From JBMORL01 sp049322335 (lineage in GTDB: Bacteria > Bacteroidota > Bacteroidia > Flavobacteriales_D > UBA2798): a stretch of DNA of 64,000 nucleotides. Where the stretch lies: assembly GCA_049322335.1 (NCBI GenBank), contig JBMORL010000037.1, forward strand, positions 62,001 to 126,000. The letters run 5' to 3'. The notes below the pieces were generated by a model. The model saw only the letters and a program-made list of their open reading frames with translations, was not told the origin of the DNA and ran no database searches. Positions 1 to 9,128 of the stretch are shown in pieces; positions within the stretch are counted from its first letter, which is position 1; the number at the start of each line of letters is the position of its first letter. The position numbers and the translations under genes are program-made.

Positions 1-1085
1 CACCATTCTATAGCAGGAGAAAGATTGATCTCGCGCATTTCTTCTTTAAAACGGCTGCCTTTTTCAATTACGGGTTTTCCTTCTGAATCATATACATAAT
101 TTCCGCTCTCATCTGTCATAATAAATCCGGGAGCATCGGTAAACGAACCAAATATTCCTGCCGCCACACCAACATCCGGATCGCGACCGTACAATACCTG
201 GGGATTTCCTTCCGCATCATATACAATGCTTCCGGTAGAGTCTACATCATAAATGGGTGGAGTGGGAACTAAAAGTTTATTGATATCAAATGCAAATGTT
301 ATTTTATTGAATTCATCAGGCAACAGGGTTAGAGCCGTTCCCAAACGAAGGTTACAGGGAAGGAAATCTCTTTTGGAAGTATTGGTGTATGACATCTTTG
401 CGCCAATGTTCGACACGTTGAAACCAAATGCCAGTATTGAATTCATGTCTCCCAGTTTCACATCATCGTTATTATAAAATCCCGAGATGTCTACTGCTAC
501 TGATTTTCCTGCTTTGGTATCCGCACCGGCTACTACTGTTCCACCGGTAAGGTTGGAATAAATAAAGCGGGTTGACATAGCACCGGAAAAACGATCAGAA
601 AGTTTTCGTGCATAAGCTCCGTCAATGGAAAACTCATTGGGATTAAACTGCCGGATTTCCGAACCATTTTGGTCGGTGAAAGTGATGTTTCCCAAAGAAA
701 AATAACGAAGTGCAAAAGCTGCGGTGGAGAATTTATCTATGCGTTTATATCCTGTGAGATAAGCGAGATTAATATCCGGCACTAATGAACGCAGCCAGGG
801 AGAATAACTCATGGAGAATTCCATGTCTTTGTCAACAAAAGCATATTTGGAAGGATTCCAGTGCATAGAGTTGGCATCAGGTGAAATGGCTACACCGGCA
901 TCTCCCATAGCTCCTGAACGGGAATCAGCCCCGATGAGCAAAAAAGGAACAGCGGTGGTAATAGTGTTCAGCTGTATCTGCTCTGCCCTGTCATTTTGAC
1001 TATGACTACTTTTATACATATACTGGCCATCAACCGAGTAAGCAACAGAGATACCTGATACTATAAACAACGTTTTAAAATTCAT
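1..1085 (-). CDS. porV: PorV (LptO) outer-membrane T9SS shuttle protein, 3' end cut by window
   Basis: The reverse strand is open from an ATG at 1083-1085 to the window edge, so the gene is partial at its C terminus. After a signal peptide, the N-terminal part reads TTAVPFLLIGADSRSGAMGD followed by AGVAISPDANSMHWNPSKYAF, the typical start of PorV/LptO, a 14-strand barrel of the FadL type. PorV carries T9SS cargo from the translocon to the attachment complex, where PorU removes the sorting domain. It lies 71 nt downstream of porU on the same strand, so porU-porV probably form an operon. Only about 361 codons are visible. Confidence 0.88.
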   Translation of the reverse strand, partial: MNFKTLFIVSGISVAYSVDGQYMYKSSHSQNDRAEQIQLNTITTAVPFLLIGADSRSGAMGDAGVAISPDANSMHWNPSKYAFVDKDMEFSMSYSPWLRSLVPDINLAYLTGYKRIDKFSTAAFALRYFSLGNITFTDQNGSEIRQFNPNEFSIDGAYARKLSDRFSGAMSTRFIYSNLTGGTVVAGADTKAGKSVAVDISGFYNNDDVKLGDMNSILAFGFNVSNIGAKMSYTNTSKRDFLPCNLRLGTALTLLPDEFNKITFAFDINKLLVPTPPIYDVDSTGSIVYDAEGNPQVLYGRDPDVGVAAGIFGSFTDAPGFIMTDESGNYVYDSEGKPVIEKGSRFKEEMREINLSPAIEW

Positions 1086-1156
1086 TCTTTATCTGGTGTT
1101 AAGTTGACAAATATACGGAAATATCCTCTTTTTATTGTAGGCGAAAACACGCATTC

Positions 1157-4100
1157 TTAATTCAGGATGACAAGCTTTTCAAACTTTTCGATGGATTTTC
1201 CTTCGGCTGTTTGCAATTTTACCCTGTAAATATAGGTTCCGATGGCCAGCCGGTCGCCAAAGTCATCTTTTCCATCCCAGTCGATCGGGCTGATACGGAA
1301 TCCCTCACAGGTAACACTTTCATTAAGGGTTTTTACCACTTTACCGGAAACGGTAAAAATCTGGATCTGTACCTTTAATGAATTACAGGGCTGGTTATGT
1401 TCAAAAAAGAACTGGGTTTTTGTGGTAAAGGGATTGGGATAATTCAACACATGTTCCAGCGCCACTTCTGCCGATTGTGCCACTACAAAATCTACCGAGG
1501 CCTCCCCCGAATTGTTATACACATCCCATACTTTGAGCCTGAGCGTATGTTCGCCTTCGGATAACGAGGAGAACGGATAACTTACAGTTCCGCTTTTATA
1601 TGTGTTGAGGTCTGATTCATAATAATCATTCAGTGATAAAGTAGAGGAAGTATTTTCATCCAGCACTGCCGTAATATCATGGCCTATACCTGTTCCTACC
1701 GTATTGATACCGTTATCATCCGAAACTTTTGCGTAAAGCGAAGGAGTTTCATCGGTAATTCCACCCGGAACAAAGTTTTCATCATTCATAAATAATTCAA
1801 CCAAAGGGCCGGCATTGTCTGCAGGAGCTGAGGTATTATTTCCACCTACCACAATGTCTGTATTATAACCTGCTGCATCATCCGAACCATTGTGTGCATA
1901 ATAACTCAGTTTACCATAGCCATACTGGTAAACAATGTCTTTGGGAACAATAAACGTAAAAGAGAATTCACCATTGGTTACAGATGCCTTACCGCGGTAA
2001 ATCACATTTTTCTGCAATGTAAAAGGCATCTGCGGAGTAGAAGGATCATTTCCCAGTGTGGTAAGATTTTGTTTTTTGTCATACACAATCGGGTAAATAA
2101 CCCCGTTGAAACCGGTAAGGTTATTTCCCAAATAATCCTCCACATGTCCCTTCACCGTTATAATGCTTAATGCTTTCAGTGTATCGATGGCACCACTGAT
2201 CTCAACACTGTTAATGGAATCGGTAACAATGGTGTGTTCAGGCACTTTTAGTTTTACGGCAGGATCGCCAAGCAGGGTAAAATTCCTTGTGTTGTAAGTA
2301 ACCAGTTCGGCAATGGTAGCGTTTTTGGTTCGCATAAAAATGTCTCCGAGCGTGCGGGCTTCCCCGTTTGTTTTGCTCAGTACAAAACGATTGAAATTTT
2401 TATTCAGGAATTCATTGGGACCTGCATAAACAAGGCGGGTAGTTGTAAATAAAGCAATTCCTCCTCCTGCTCCGTTCAGAAAAACAATTTCGCCTGCTGA
2501 AGTGCGTGAAGGGTCATCAAAACGCGAGAATTCGCAGGTAGCTGTCATAAATAAAGGCAGGCGCGGAGTATTGGACCAGTTGTTTACAGTAGTCATATCA
2601 AGAATACGTTCATGCGCCCATCCCACTTCTCCGCCATGGCCGATATAATTTAATACCAACGCACCTTTTTCCACCCTTTGCTTGATAGCTTCGGTAGCAT
2701 CGGGGTATCTTTCACCACCGGGAGTTGATTGCTGAATAAATGCATCGAGATAAATTTTATCGACATTGATAAACGGATACAACAATTCCAGTGAATCGGA
2801 AAAAACATCACTGGCATCCTGGTAATCGCCTCCATCCTCATCATCGGCAACAAATGCATAAATATTTCTCCAGTCACCCATCGAACTGGTAGAGCCGTTA
2901 TTGTTACAGTTGTTATTATTTGTTTCTGTAACCGAACCGGTGTTAATGGAATATTTTTTTATTTTTTCTACTGCTGCATCTGCTTCAGAAGAAGATCTTA
3001 CCGGCAGTCGGCCGATTCCCATATCCAGCATATCCGAATCATACATTCCTTCGTTGTCGTCCAGCAAAACAAAAAAATCGTCAGTAACATACGAAATGGT
3101 TACCTGGGTTGAATTGTACGACTGGTAAGTGGGAACAAAAGCAGAGTTTCCTCCCATACGGTGTTTATTATCATAAGAACCATCACCAAAAAGTAAAACA
3201 TTTTTTGGCACCAGTGACGGATCGCTGTTTGCCCGGTCATAAAACATTTTCAGAAATTGTTTAATCGCAGTGGCGTCTCTCATTCCTGAAGAAAATTCTT
3301 TATATACAGCTTCTGTTGTAACCACATGAACCGACATTCCTTCGTCTGTATGTAATTGTGCAAGCTCATTGGCCTGGCTGATAAATGAGGGATGGGTAAT
3401 AATGATAAGATCGGCATATCCAAGTGCATGAAGATCCTGGTTATCCACGCGCCCGAATGAAAAAGGAACAGGAACTGAAGAGGAAGACGGGTCAACAATG
3501 GCATATTCCATCAGGCTGTCGGCTGCCCAGCGGAAAGTATAGGAACTTCCGCTAAATGATGTTTGAATTTCGAAAGCATTGGAAGCATCTGTTACATTCC
3601 ACACCACCATGCCGCTTTGAGTTGTAGACACCACATAGTCATTTACATTTCCGGGAGCCGACACAGACGCTTTTCTGAACAACAAGGCCCCCGTATTATT
3701 GTAAACCAGTTGTCGCGATGCATTCATTTCAATAAAGTTGAGCCATCCCTGCGAACTGGAATTGTATTTGGTAAACTGCACATGTACGTTTTGATTATCG
3801 GAGGCAGGAGTATAGTTAATTACTCCCGAATTGGTGTTGGCCGCAGCAATATACAATCCGCTTCCCACACCGGTAACTCCAACGGTCATTGTCTGGCCTG
3901 TTCCTGTTTCACTAACGGTGAACGTACTGCTTGCTGTTGTTCCGGGAGTTTTTGCAGCAAGATCAGCTTTAAGCCTTACCGGCACCGACACATCAATATT
4001 CGGGAAACTGAACGCATAGTCCATCTCCGTTATATTATCATACAAATCGCCAAACCATTCGCGCCCCGATTTGATAAAATTGTATTGTTCGGGTTCTATA

Positions 4101-5068
4101 AAGGCATAATCATCAAAAGTCGTTACCGTTTGTGTGGCAGGCAGTGAAGAAGAGGGCACAGAATTTATTCTCTTGGGAGAGGGGGCCGATCCTACATTGA
4201 TAAAGTAATACGAAGTGTCGCAGTAAATATTTTTACTGTGATAATAATATCCTGCTGTATTATAATTCCATTTATCGGGGCCTTTGGCATAAAACAAAAT
4301 AAAATCATTGCTGTCAAAAGATCCGTCTCCGCCATCATTTACATAAATGGCATTTTTCAAAAGGTCATCGGGACGAAACTGATTGTTTACTTCGGCAAGC
4401 ATTCCCGCACCGTTTCCAAAAATATTTATTGCAGCAGGATCAAGATTATCCACATCAATGCCCAAAGCATTGAGAAAAGAATATGATATTTTATATACCC
4501 CGTTTTTTACCACACCTATTTTGTACCAGTCGCCAGAACCGGGAGCCATAACAGAGGAGGTGGTAAAACTGCGGGTAGCATTTTTCTGTACCGGTTTTGA
4601 TACGGGATATATCTCAATGGAAAAAGAAACCAGTTTTTTTATTTCACCGGTTGCATTATCTTTTACAAAAGGATAAAATGAAACCATGGCAAAGGGAACA
4701 AATCGCTGCACACTCACCCTGCTTTTTATTTTCAGATTCGAAGCCAGTACAGAGGGATCAATAAGTGCTGCTTCATCGGATGAAAGTGGTTCATAAACTT
4801 CGTTGGTAATAATTGCATTGATATCCGTAGTACCTGAAGGAAGTTCTTTTTGAAGGGATAAAACGGGCATGGCCTTGCCGTTCACAAACTCGTGTTGTGC
4901 ATTTTCAAAAGAAAGAAAGGTAAACGGCTGGTCTTCATAAAAAGTTGATTTTTTGATTCCCTGCCATTGCAGCTGAACCGGTTGTCCTGCATCTTTTTGA
5001 GCTACGGCCCAAAAAGGACATAACGTATTAAAAATCAATAATATTAGCGATACTTTTATTTGCTTCAT
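1157..5068 (-). CDS. porU: PorU, C25-family T9SS sortase (cell-surface cysteine peptidase)
   Basis: A 1303-residue protein. The ATG at 5066-5068 is chosen because it starts a clean signal peptide (MKQIKVSLILLIF... ending WAVAQ); the longer reading adds 17 unlikely residues. The gingipain-like C25 domain lies in the middle, with the catalytic pair H811 (in NYIGHGGEVGWAHE) and C845 (in MTATCEFSRFDDP). The C terminus is a sorting-type Ig-like domain (NYPNPFTTKTQF, SGKVVKTL, WDGKDDFGDRLA), which in PorU proteins is retained. PorU cleaves the C-terminal signals of T9SS cargo and attaches cargo to anionic LPS at the outer surface. It is divergent from the porP/sprF-like gene and upstream of porV. 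Confidence 0.93.
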   Translation of the reverse strand: MKQIKVSLILLIFNTLCPFWAVAQKDAGQPVQLQWQGIKKSTFYEDQPFTFLSFENAQHEFVNGKAMPVLSLQKELPSGTTDINAIITNEVYEPLSSDEAALIDPSVLASNLKIKSRVSVQRFVPFAMVSFYPFVKDNATGEIKKLVSFSIEIYPVSKPVQKNATRSFTTSSVMAPGSGDWYKIGVVKNGVYKISYSFLNALGIDVDNLDPAAINIFGNGAGMLAEVNNQFRPDDLLKNAIYVNDGGDGSFDSNDFILFYAKGPDKWNYNTAGYYYHSKNIYCDTSYYFINVGSAPSPKRINSVPSSSLPATQTVTTFDDYAFIEPEQYNFIKSGREWFGDLYDNITEMDYAFSFPNIDVSVPVRLKADLAAKTPGTTASSTFTVSETGTGQTMTVGVTGVGSGLYIAAANTNSGVINYTPASDNQNVHVQFTKYNSSSQGWLNFIEMNASRQLVYNNTGALLFRKASVSAPGNVNDYVVSTTQSGMVVWNVTDASNAFEIQTSFSGSSYTFRWAADSLMEYAIVDPSSSSVPVPFSFGRVDNQDLHALGYADLIIITHPSFISQANELAQLHTDEGMSVHVVTTEAVYKEFSSGMRDATAIKQFLKMFYDRANSDPSLVPKNVLLFGDGSYDNKHRMGGNSAFVPTYQSYNSTQVTISYVTDDFFVLLDDNEGMYDSDMLDMGIGRLPVRSSSEADAAVEKIKKYSINTGSVTETNNNNCNNNGSTSSMGDWRNIYAFVADDEDGGDYQDASDVFSDSLELLYPFINVDKIYLDAFIQQSTPGGERYPDATEAIKQRVEKGALVLNYIGHGGEVGWAHERILDMTTVNNWSNTPRLPLFMTATCEFSRFDDPSRTSAGEIVFLNGAGGGIALFTTTRLVYAGPNEFLNKNFNRFVLSKTNGEARTLGDIFMRTKNATIAELVTYNTRNFTLLGDPAVKLKVPEHTIVTDSINSVEISGAIDTLKALSIITVKGHVEDYLGNNLTGFNGVIYPIVYDKKQNLTTLGNDPSTPQMPFTLQKNVIYRGKASVTNGEFSFTFIVPKDIVYQYGYGKLSYYAHNGSDDAAGYNTDIVVGGNNTSAPADNAGPLVELFMNDENFVPGGITDETPSLYAKVSDDNGINTVGTGIGHDITAVLDENTSSTLSLNDYYESDLNTYKSGTVSYPFSSLSEGEHTLRLKVWDVYNNSGEASVDFVVAQSAEVALEHVLNYPNPFTTKTQFFFEHNQPCNSLKVQIQIFTVSGKVVKTLNESVTCEGFRISPIDWDGKDDFGDRLAIGTYIYRVKLQTAEGKSIEKFEKLVILN

Positions 5069-5207
5069 TGGTGTAAATTTAATAAGAAACCAAAACCCTG
5101 CTGTAAAAAGAACGTACAAGAAGGAAGCTTATTGCCATAATATCTAACATTTTAACATCATGTTAATTTTATTTCGTATTATTGGCGATTAAAATTTTCA
5201 GGTACGG

Positions 5208-6188
5208 ATGAAAAAACTTTACACGTTATTGAAAATCACAGTTGTTGGATGCTTGTCTTTTGCCGGAGGCATAGAAACAGCTACTGCGCAAGACCCTGAA
5301 TTTACGCAGTTTTATGCTAATCCGCTTTATCTTAATCCTGCCTTTGCCGGTTCGGCCCGTTGTCCGCGTATTGCCATGAATTACAGGAATCAATGGCCCT
5401 CTCTTTCAGGAACCTACGTCACCACTTCAGCTTCTTACGACCAGCATGTGGACGGAATTTACGGTGGGCTCGGGTTATTGGTAACCAATGACAAAGCCGG
5501 AGAAGGAACACTAAATACTACTACTATCAGCGGAATATATTCTTACCAGCTAAAAATTTCGAGAACTTTTTCTATACGTGCGGGAGTCCAGGCCACTTAT
5601 TTCCAAAAATCACTTGACTGGAATAAACTTACATTCGGAGACATGATTGATCCCCGCAGAGGTTTTGTGTATCAAACAGGTGACGTTCCCCGCGGAGGAA
5701 CAGTAGGAAACGTAGATTTTTCTGCCGGTATCCTCGGTTTCAGCGAATATTTCTTTGCCGGTTTTGCTGCTCATCACCTTACCGAACCCAACGAATCACT
5801 TATTACCGGAAACAGCCCGATGCCTATGAAAATAACAGGTCATGCCGGGGCAGTTATTCCTCTTTCCAACAGTAAATACAGCACCAACGACTCCAAACTT
5901 TCGCCCAATATTCTTTACCGCTCTCAAGGCACTTTCCAGCAATTGAACATGGGATTATATATGCAGAAAGGCCCTCTTTGCGGTGGTGTTTGGTACAGAA
6001 ATAAAGATGCTTTTATCGCTCTTGTCGGAATCAATACAACCAACGTCAAAATTGGTTACAGTTATGATGTAACTGTCTCAAAACTAACCAATGCCTCCGG
6101 AGGATCACATGAAATCTCCTTCATGGTGAACTTCAACTGCAAACCCAAGAAGAAGAGTTTCAGGACCATTAGTTGTCCTTCTTTCTGA
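5208..6188 (+). CDS. PorP/SprF-family type IX secretion outer-membrane protein
   Basis: A 326-residue protein with a signal peptide ending at TATAQ, followed by DPEFTQFYANPLYLNPAFAG, the hallmark N terminus of the PorP/SprF family. The rest alternates short amphipathic strands, as expected for an outer-membrane barrel. PorP/SprF proteins are T9SS-associated barrels, either core PorP or SprF partners of adhesins. The gene sits between porU (divergent) and gldJ (74 nt downstream, same strand), so it may share transcription with gldJ. The porL, porM and porN genes that usually follow a core porP are absent here, so I give no symbol: this is either an extra paralogue or a GldJ partner. Confidence 0.87.
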   Translation: MKKLYTLLKITVVGCLSFAGGIETATAQDPEFTQFYANPLYLNPAFAGSARCPRIAMNYRNQWPSLSGTYVTTSASYDQHVDGIYGGLGLLVTNDKAGEGTLNTTTISGIYSYQLKISRTFSIRAGVQATYFQKSLDWNKLTFGDMIDPRRGFVYQTGDVPRGGTVGNVDFSAGILGFSEYFFAGFAAHHLTEPNESLITGNSPMPMKITGHAGAVIPLSNSKYSTNDSKLSPNILYRSQGTFQQLNMGLYMQKGPLCGGVWYRNKDAFIALVGINTTNVKIGYSYDVTVSKLTNASGGSHEISFMVNFNCKPKKKSFRTISCPSF

Positions 6189-6261
6189 AAAAGTTGGGGA
6201 AAAATGTAACCATTTTGTAATTTTACGTTATAAATAAGATTTTAAGGAAAAAACCAGGTTT

Positions 6262-8199
6262 ATGAAGCAAGCAAAAAAGTTGGGGGTGGTGGCTGCGGCA
6301 TTGTGTGTTGCCGTATCGTCATGTAAATATGAAACCTCGAGTGTGACAGGGTGGGATTATAACAACCCTGAAAATGGTGGTTATCAAAAAGTTCCTTACG
6401 AGGAGCAGGAAACAGGTCCCGGATTGATCCTTATTGAAGGTGGAGTTTTCACCATGGGTCAAACGGAACAGGATGTAACCTATGAGTGGAATAACCAGCC
6501 AAGAACCGTAACAGTTTCATCGTTCTATATGGATGAAACCGAAGTAACCAATTTCAACTGGTGCGAATACCTTTATTGGTTACGCAGGGTGTATACCGAT
6601 TTCAACCAGATTTACACCAACGCCCTTCCCGATACACTGGTATGGCGCGAAAAAACAGCTTATAATGAGCCTTATGTAGAATATTATTTACGCCATCCTT
6701 CTTACAGAGATTATCCCGTTGTGGGTGTAAGCTGGTTACAGGCCAATGATTTCTGTGCCTGGAGAACCGACCGCGTAAATGAATATATATTGATCCGTGA
6801 AGGAGTATTAAACTGGACTGCTACTCAAAACAACGACCCGTTCTCAACAGACGAGTACCTGGCTGTTCAGCATACCAATGGTATTGAAAACCTTCTTCCC
6901 GACCTCAACCCGAATAACCCCGGACCCGGTAAAAAAGGAAAGAAAAAACTCGGACAACGTCACGTTCGTATGGAAGATGGAATTCTTCTTCCCCGCTATC
7001 GCCTCCCAACAGAAGCTGAGTGGGAATACGCTGCTTACGGTTTAATCGGAAACAGCTATGAAGAACGTATCGTGGAAAGAAGAATTTATCCATGGAACGG
7101 ACACTGGGTGCGTAACCCGGAATCGCAATGGCAGGGTGAAATGCTTGCGAACTTTGTAAGGGCAAAAGGTGACTACATGGGTGTTGCCGGCAAACTGAAT
7201 GACGCTGCTGATGTAACTGCCCCTGTTCACTCCTACTGGCCCAACGATTATGGACTGTATAATATGGGAGGAAACGTTTCTGAGTGGGTAATGGATGTAT
7301 ATCGTCCGCTTTCTCATGAAGACTTTGATGAGTTCCGTCCTTTCCGCGGATCTGTTTTCAAAACCAAAGTATTAAACTCAGAAGGAATTATTGATGCCAA
7401 GCACGAAGAGACTATTTACGATATCGATGCCATGAGAATTTACCTCGACTCTTTCAGAGTGGCCCGTAAAGTAAACGACCGCATGACACCTGAAGAAGAT
7501 TCACTGATGGGAATACTGATTGACATTGTTGACTCTGCTATTGTGGTGAAAAACAGTTTCAGGAAGTCTTATACCTATAAGCACAATCCTGTCCGCGAAA
7601 ACCAGCAGTTGATTGCTGCCTCACAAATTATCCGCGATGTGTTTGACGCTGCACTTGTTGACTATGAAGCCAACCTGCAGACATCCGATCCTAAATATGA
7701 AAACTACCAGGTAGAAATCATCCCGGTTATTCGTGTGAAGCTTTCTGATTTCGTTATTAACACTCCCGGAAACATTAAATGGCGGGAAGTAACCGAAGAA
7801 GAAAACCTCGATCGCAGAAATTACCGAAAAGCTGATAATATCGATTATCTTGATGGAGATATAGAGTCGTCTATCTACTACAACAATAACAAAGTGATTG
7901 ATGAAGTAAATACCGACAAACGATGGGACGATAACATCATGTATCAGAATAAATTTGAAAGAGTAAACCGTCACGATAACTCCTCTACTCCAACTACGCT
8001 GGTAAGCGACAGAACCCGCGTTTACAAAGGCGGATCATGGAGAGACCGTGCCTACTGGATGAACCCCGGAACAAGACGTTATCTTGATGAAAGACGTGCC
8101 ACTGCCACTATCGGTTTCCGTTGTGCAATGGATCGCGTGGGAAGCCCTGTAGGATTAGGCAGCTACAAGAAGAAGAAAAAGAAATCAGACCGTTCGTAA
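6262..8199 (+). CDS. gldJ: GldJ-type gliding/T9SS lipoprotein (sulfatase-modifying-factor fold)
   Basis: A 645-residue lipoprotein with its lipobox at C21 (CVAVSSCKYE). The formylglycine-generating-enzyme fold begins at GPGLILIEGGVFTMG (about residue 52), continues through MDETEVTNFNWCEYLYWL and HPSYRDYPVVGVSWLQAN, and closes with YKGGSWRDRAYWMNPGTRR and IGFRCAMDR near the C terminus. GldJ and GldK are paralogues. The DVTYEWNNQP and YLRHP blocks and the location next to porU/porV favour GldJ, which stabilises GldK and the T9SS ring. It is longer than the roughly 560-residue Flavobacterium GldJ, with a Lys/Gly/Pro-rich insert around residues 215-235 and a long acidic insert before the final motif. 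Confidence 0.85.
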   Translation: MKQAKKLGVVAAALCVAVSSCKYETSSVTGWDYNNPENGGYQKVPYEEQETGPGLILIEGGVFTMGQTEQDVTYEWNNQPRTVTVSSFYMDETEVTNFNWCEYLYWLRRVYTDFNQIYTNALPDTLVWREKTAYNEPYVEYYLRHPSYRDYPVVGVSWLQANDFCAWRTDRVNEYILIREGVLNWTATQNNDPFSTDEYLAVQHTNGIENLLPDLNPNNPGPGKKGKKKLGQRHVRMEDGILLPRYRLPTEAEWEYAAYGLIGNSYEERIVERRIYPWNGHWVRNPESQWQGEMLANFVRAKGDYMGVAGKLNDAADVTAPVHSYWPNDYGLYNMGGNVSEWVMDVYRPLSHEDFDEFRPFRGSVFKTKVLNSEGIIDAKHEETIYDIDAMRIYLDSFRVARKVNDRMTPEEDSLMGILIDIVDSAIVVKNSFRKSYTYKHNPVRENQQLIAASQIIRDVFDAALVDYEANLQTSDPKYENYQVEIIPVIRVKLSDFVINTPGNIKWREVTEEENLDRRNYRKADNIDYLDGDIESSIYYNNNKVIDEVNTDKRWDDNIMYQNKFERVNRHDNSSTPTTLVSDRTRVYKGGSWRDRAYWMNPGTRRYLDERRATATIGFRCAMDRVGSPVGLGSYKKKKKKSDRS

Positions 8200-8220
8200 T
8201 AACGGATGTAATAAAACAAA

Positions 8221-8250
8221 AGCCTCTGCACTTCGCAGGGGCTTTTTTAT
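8221..8250 (+). terminator. Rho-independent terminator after gldJ
   Basis: A 9-bp stem (AGCCTCTGC / GCAGGGGCT, one G-U pair) with a 5-nt loop is followed by a run of T, 21 nt after the gldJ stop. Confidence 0.85.
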
Positions 8251-8296
8251 TGATTATACCGAAGTGAAATTCATCATGGCCTGTTTTGCGGAAATT

Positions 8297-8512
8297 TTAT
8301 AGCTCTCCCATTAATAAAAGAAGAAGGAGAATAACAACTACCAGTACAATAAATGCAATGGGACGTTTATACAAAGGAACATCGGGACGTTTGGTGACTT
8401 TTTCGTAATTATAGCGGAGTGTTTTAAAATCCTTGTGTTTTACGACCTCATCATCAGGAAGCTGTTCGTCCTTCAGTGATTTATTTAATTTATATTTTTT
8501 GTTATCTGCCAT
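8297..8512 (-). CDS. Small tail-anchored membrane protein coupled to the sigma factor
   Basis: A 71-residue protein: a charged, probably cytoplasmic N-terminal 48 residues, then one hydrophobic segment (IAFIVLVVVILLLLLLMGEL) reaching the C terminus. I do not recognise a family. Its ATG overlaps the 3' end of the ECF sigma gene by 11 nt, so translation is probably coupled. That position is where an anti-sigma factor is often found. It lacks the zinc-binding motif of ZAS domains, so an anti-sigma role is only inferred from position. Confidence 0.7.
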   Translation of the reverse strand: MADNKKYKLNKSLKDEQLPDDEVVKHKDFKTLRYNYEKVTKRPDVPLYKRPIAFIVLVVVILLLLLLMGEL

Positions 8513-9074
8513 TATACTTTTCTAAAAATAATGATTTCAGTTTATCAACAATACGGTATACTTTAATTTTCGCATTGTCTTCGGTAATTCCATACATATC
8601 TCCTATCTCCCTGAAAGATAATTTCCGGAAGAACCGCAATTCGATCATATCCTGTTGTTCTGTTTCCATTTCTGAAAGGATCGCCAGCAACAACTCTACG
8701 CTTTCATCCGAATATTTTTCACTGATCTCTTCCATCAGTTTCAAAGCATCCCGTTCTGAAATTTCCACATCAGAATATTTTTTTCCCTCGCGGTAAAGCA
8801 GGTTCATTTCATTGAATGCGATGCGATAAAGCCACGATGAAAAAGGAAATCCCCGGTGTTCGTATTTTCCAAGATTGAGCATGGCTTTGAGAAATACCTG
8901 GGCAGTAATATCAGCCGCATCCTGTTTATTGCGCAAACGATTATACACAAACAAAAAAACCGGTTTATAATACACATCATATAACGGAGCAAAAAATGCA
9001 GGATCTTTCTTTGCTGCTTCTATCAGCGAAAGCTCCTTTTTTTTATCGTTTCCGTTGGGGTTGTTTTGCATCAA
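8502..9074 (-). CDS. ECF-type RNA polymerase sigma factor
   Basis: A 190-residue protein with sigma region 2 near residues 25-90 (LYDVYYKPVFLFVYNRL, DAADITAQVFLKAM, FSSWLYRIAFN) and region 4 near 135-185 (MIELRFFRKLSFREIGDMYG, then TEDNAKIKVYRIVDKLKSLF). This is the normal two-domain ECF arrangement. It would direct RNA polymerase to a specific regulon, which cannot be read from sequence. The downstream overlapping gene encodes a small membrane protein that may control it. The first two codons are both ATG, so the start could be one codon later. Confidence 0.92.
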   Translation of the reverse strand: MMQNNPNGNDKKKELSLIEAAKKDPAFFAPLYDVYYKPVFLFVYNRLRNKQDAADITAQVFLKAMLNLGKYEHRGFPFSSWLYRIAFNEMNLLYREGKKYSDVEISERDALKLMEEISEKYSDESVELLLAILSEMETEQQDMIELRFFRKLSFREIGDMYGITEDNAKIKVYRIVDKLKSLFLEKYNGR

Positions 9075-9128
9075 TATGCAGTGGGTATAATGTAGTAATT
9101 CAGCAGCGGTAAAAAAGGAACATTATTT

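Noticed and set aside
3563..4147. A 194-codon open frame antisense to porU
   Set aside because: It lies wholly opposite a well-supported gene, has no recognisable domain and is Cys/His/Ser-rich in the way shadow frames are.
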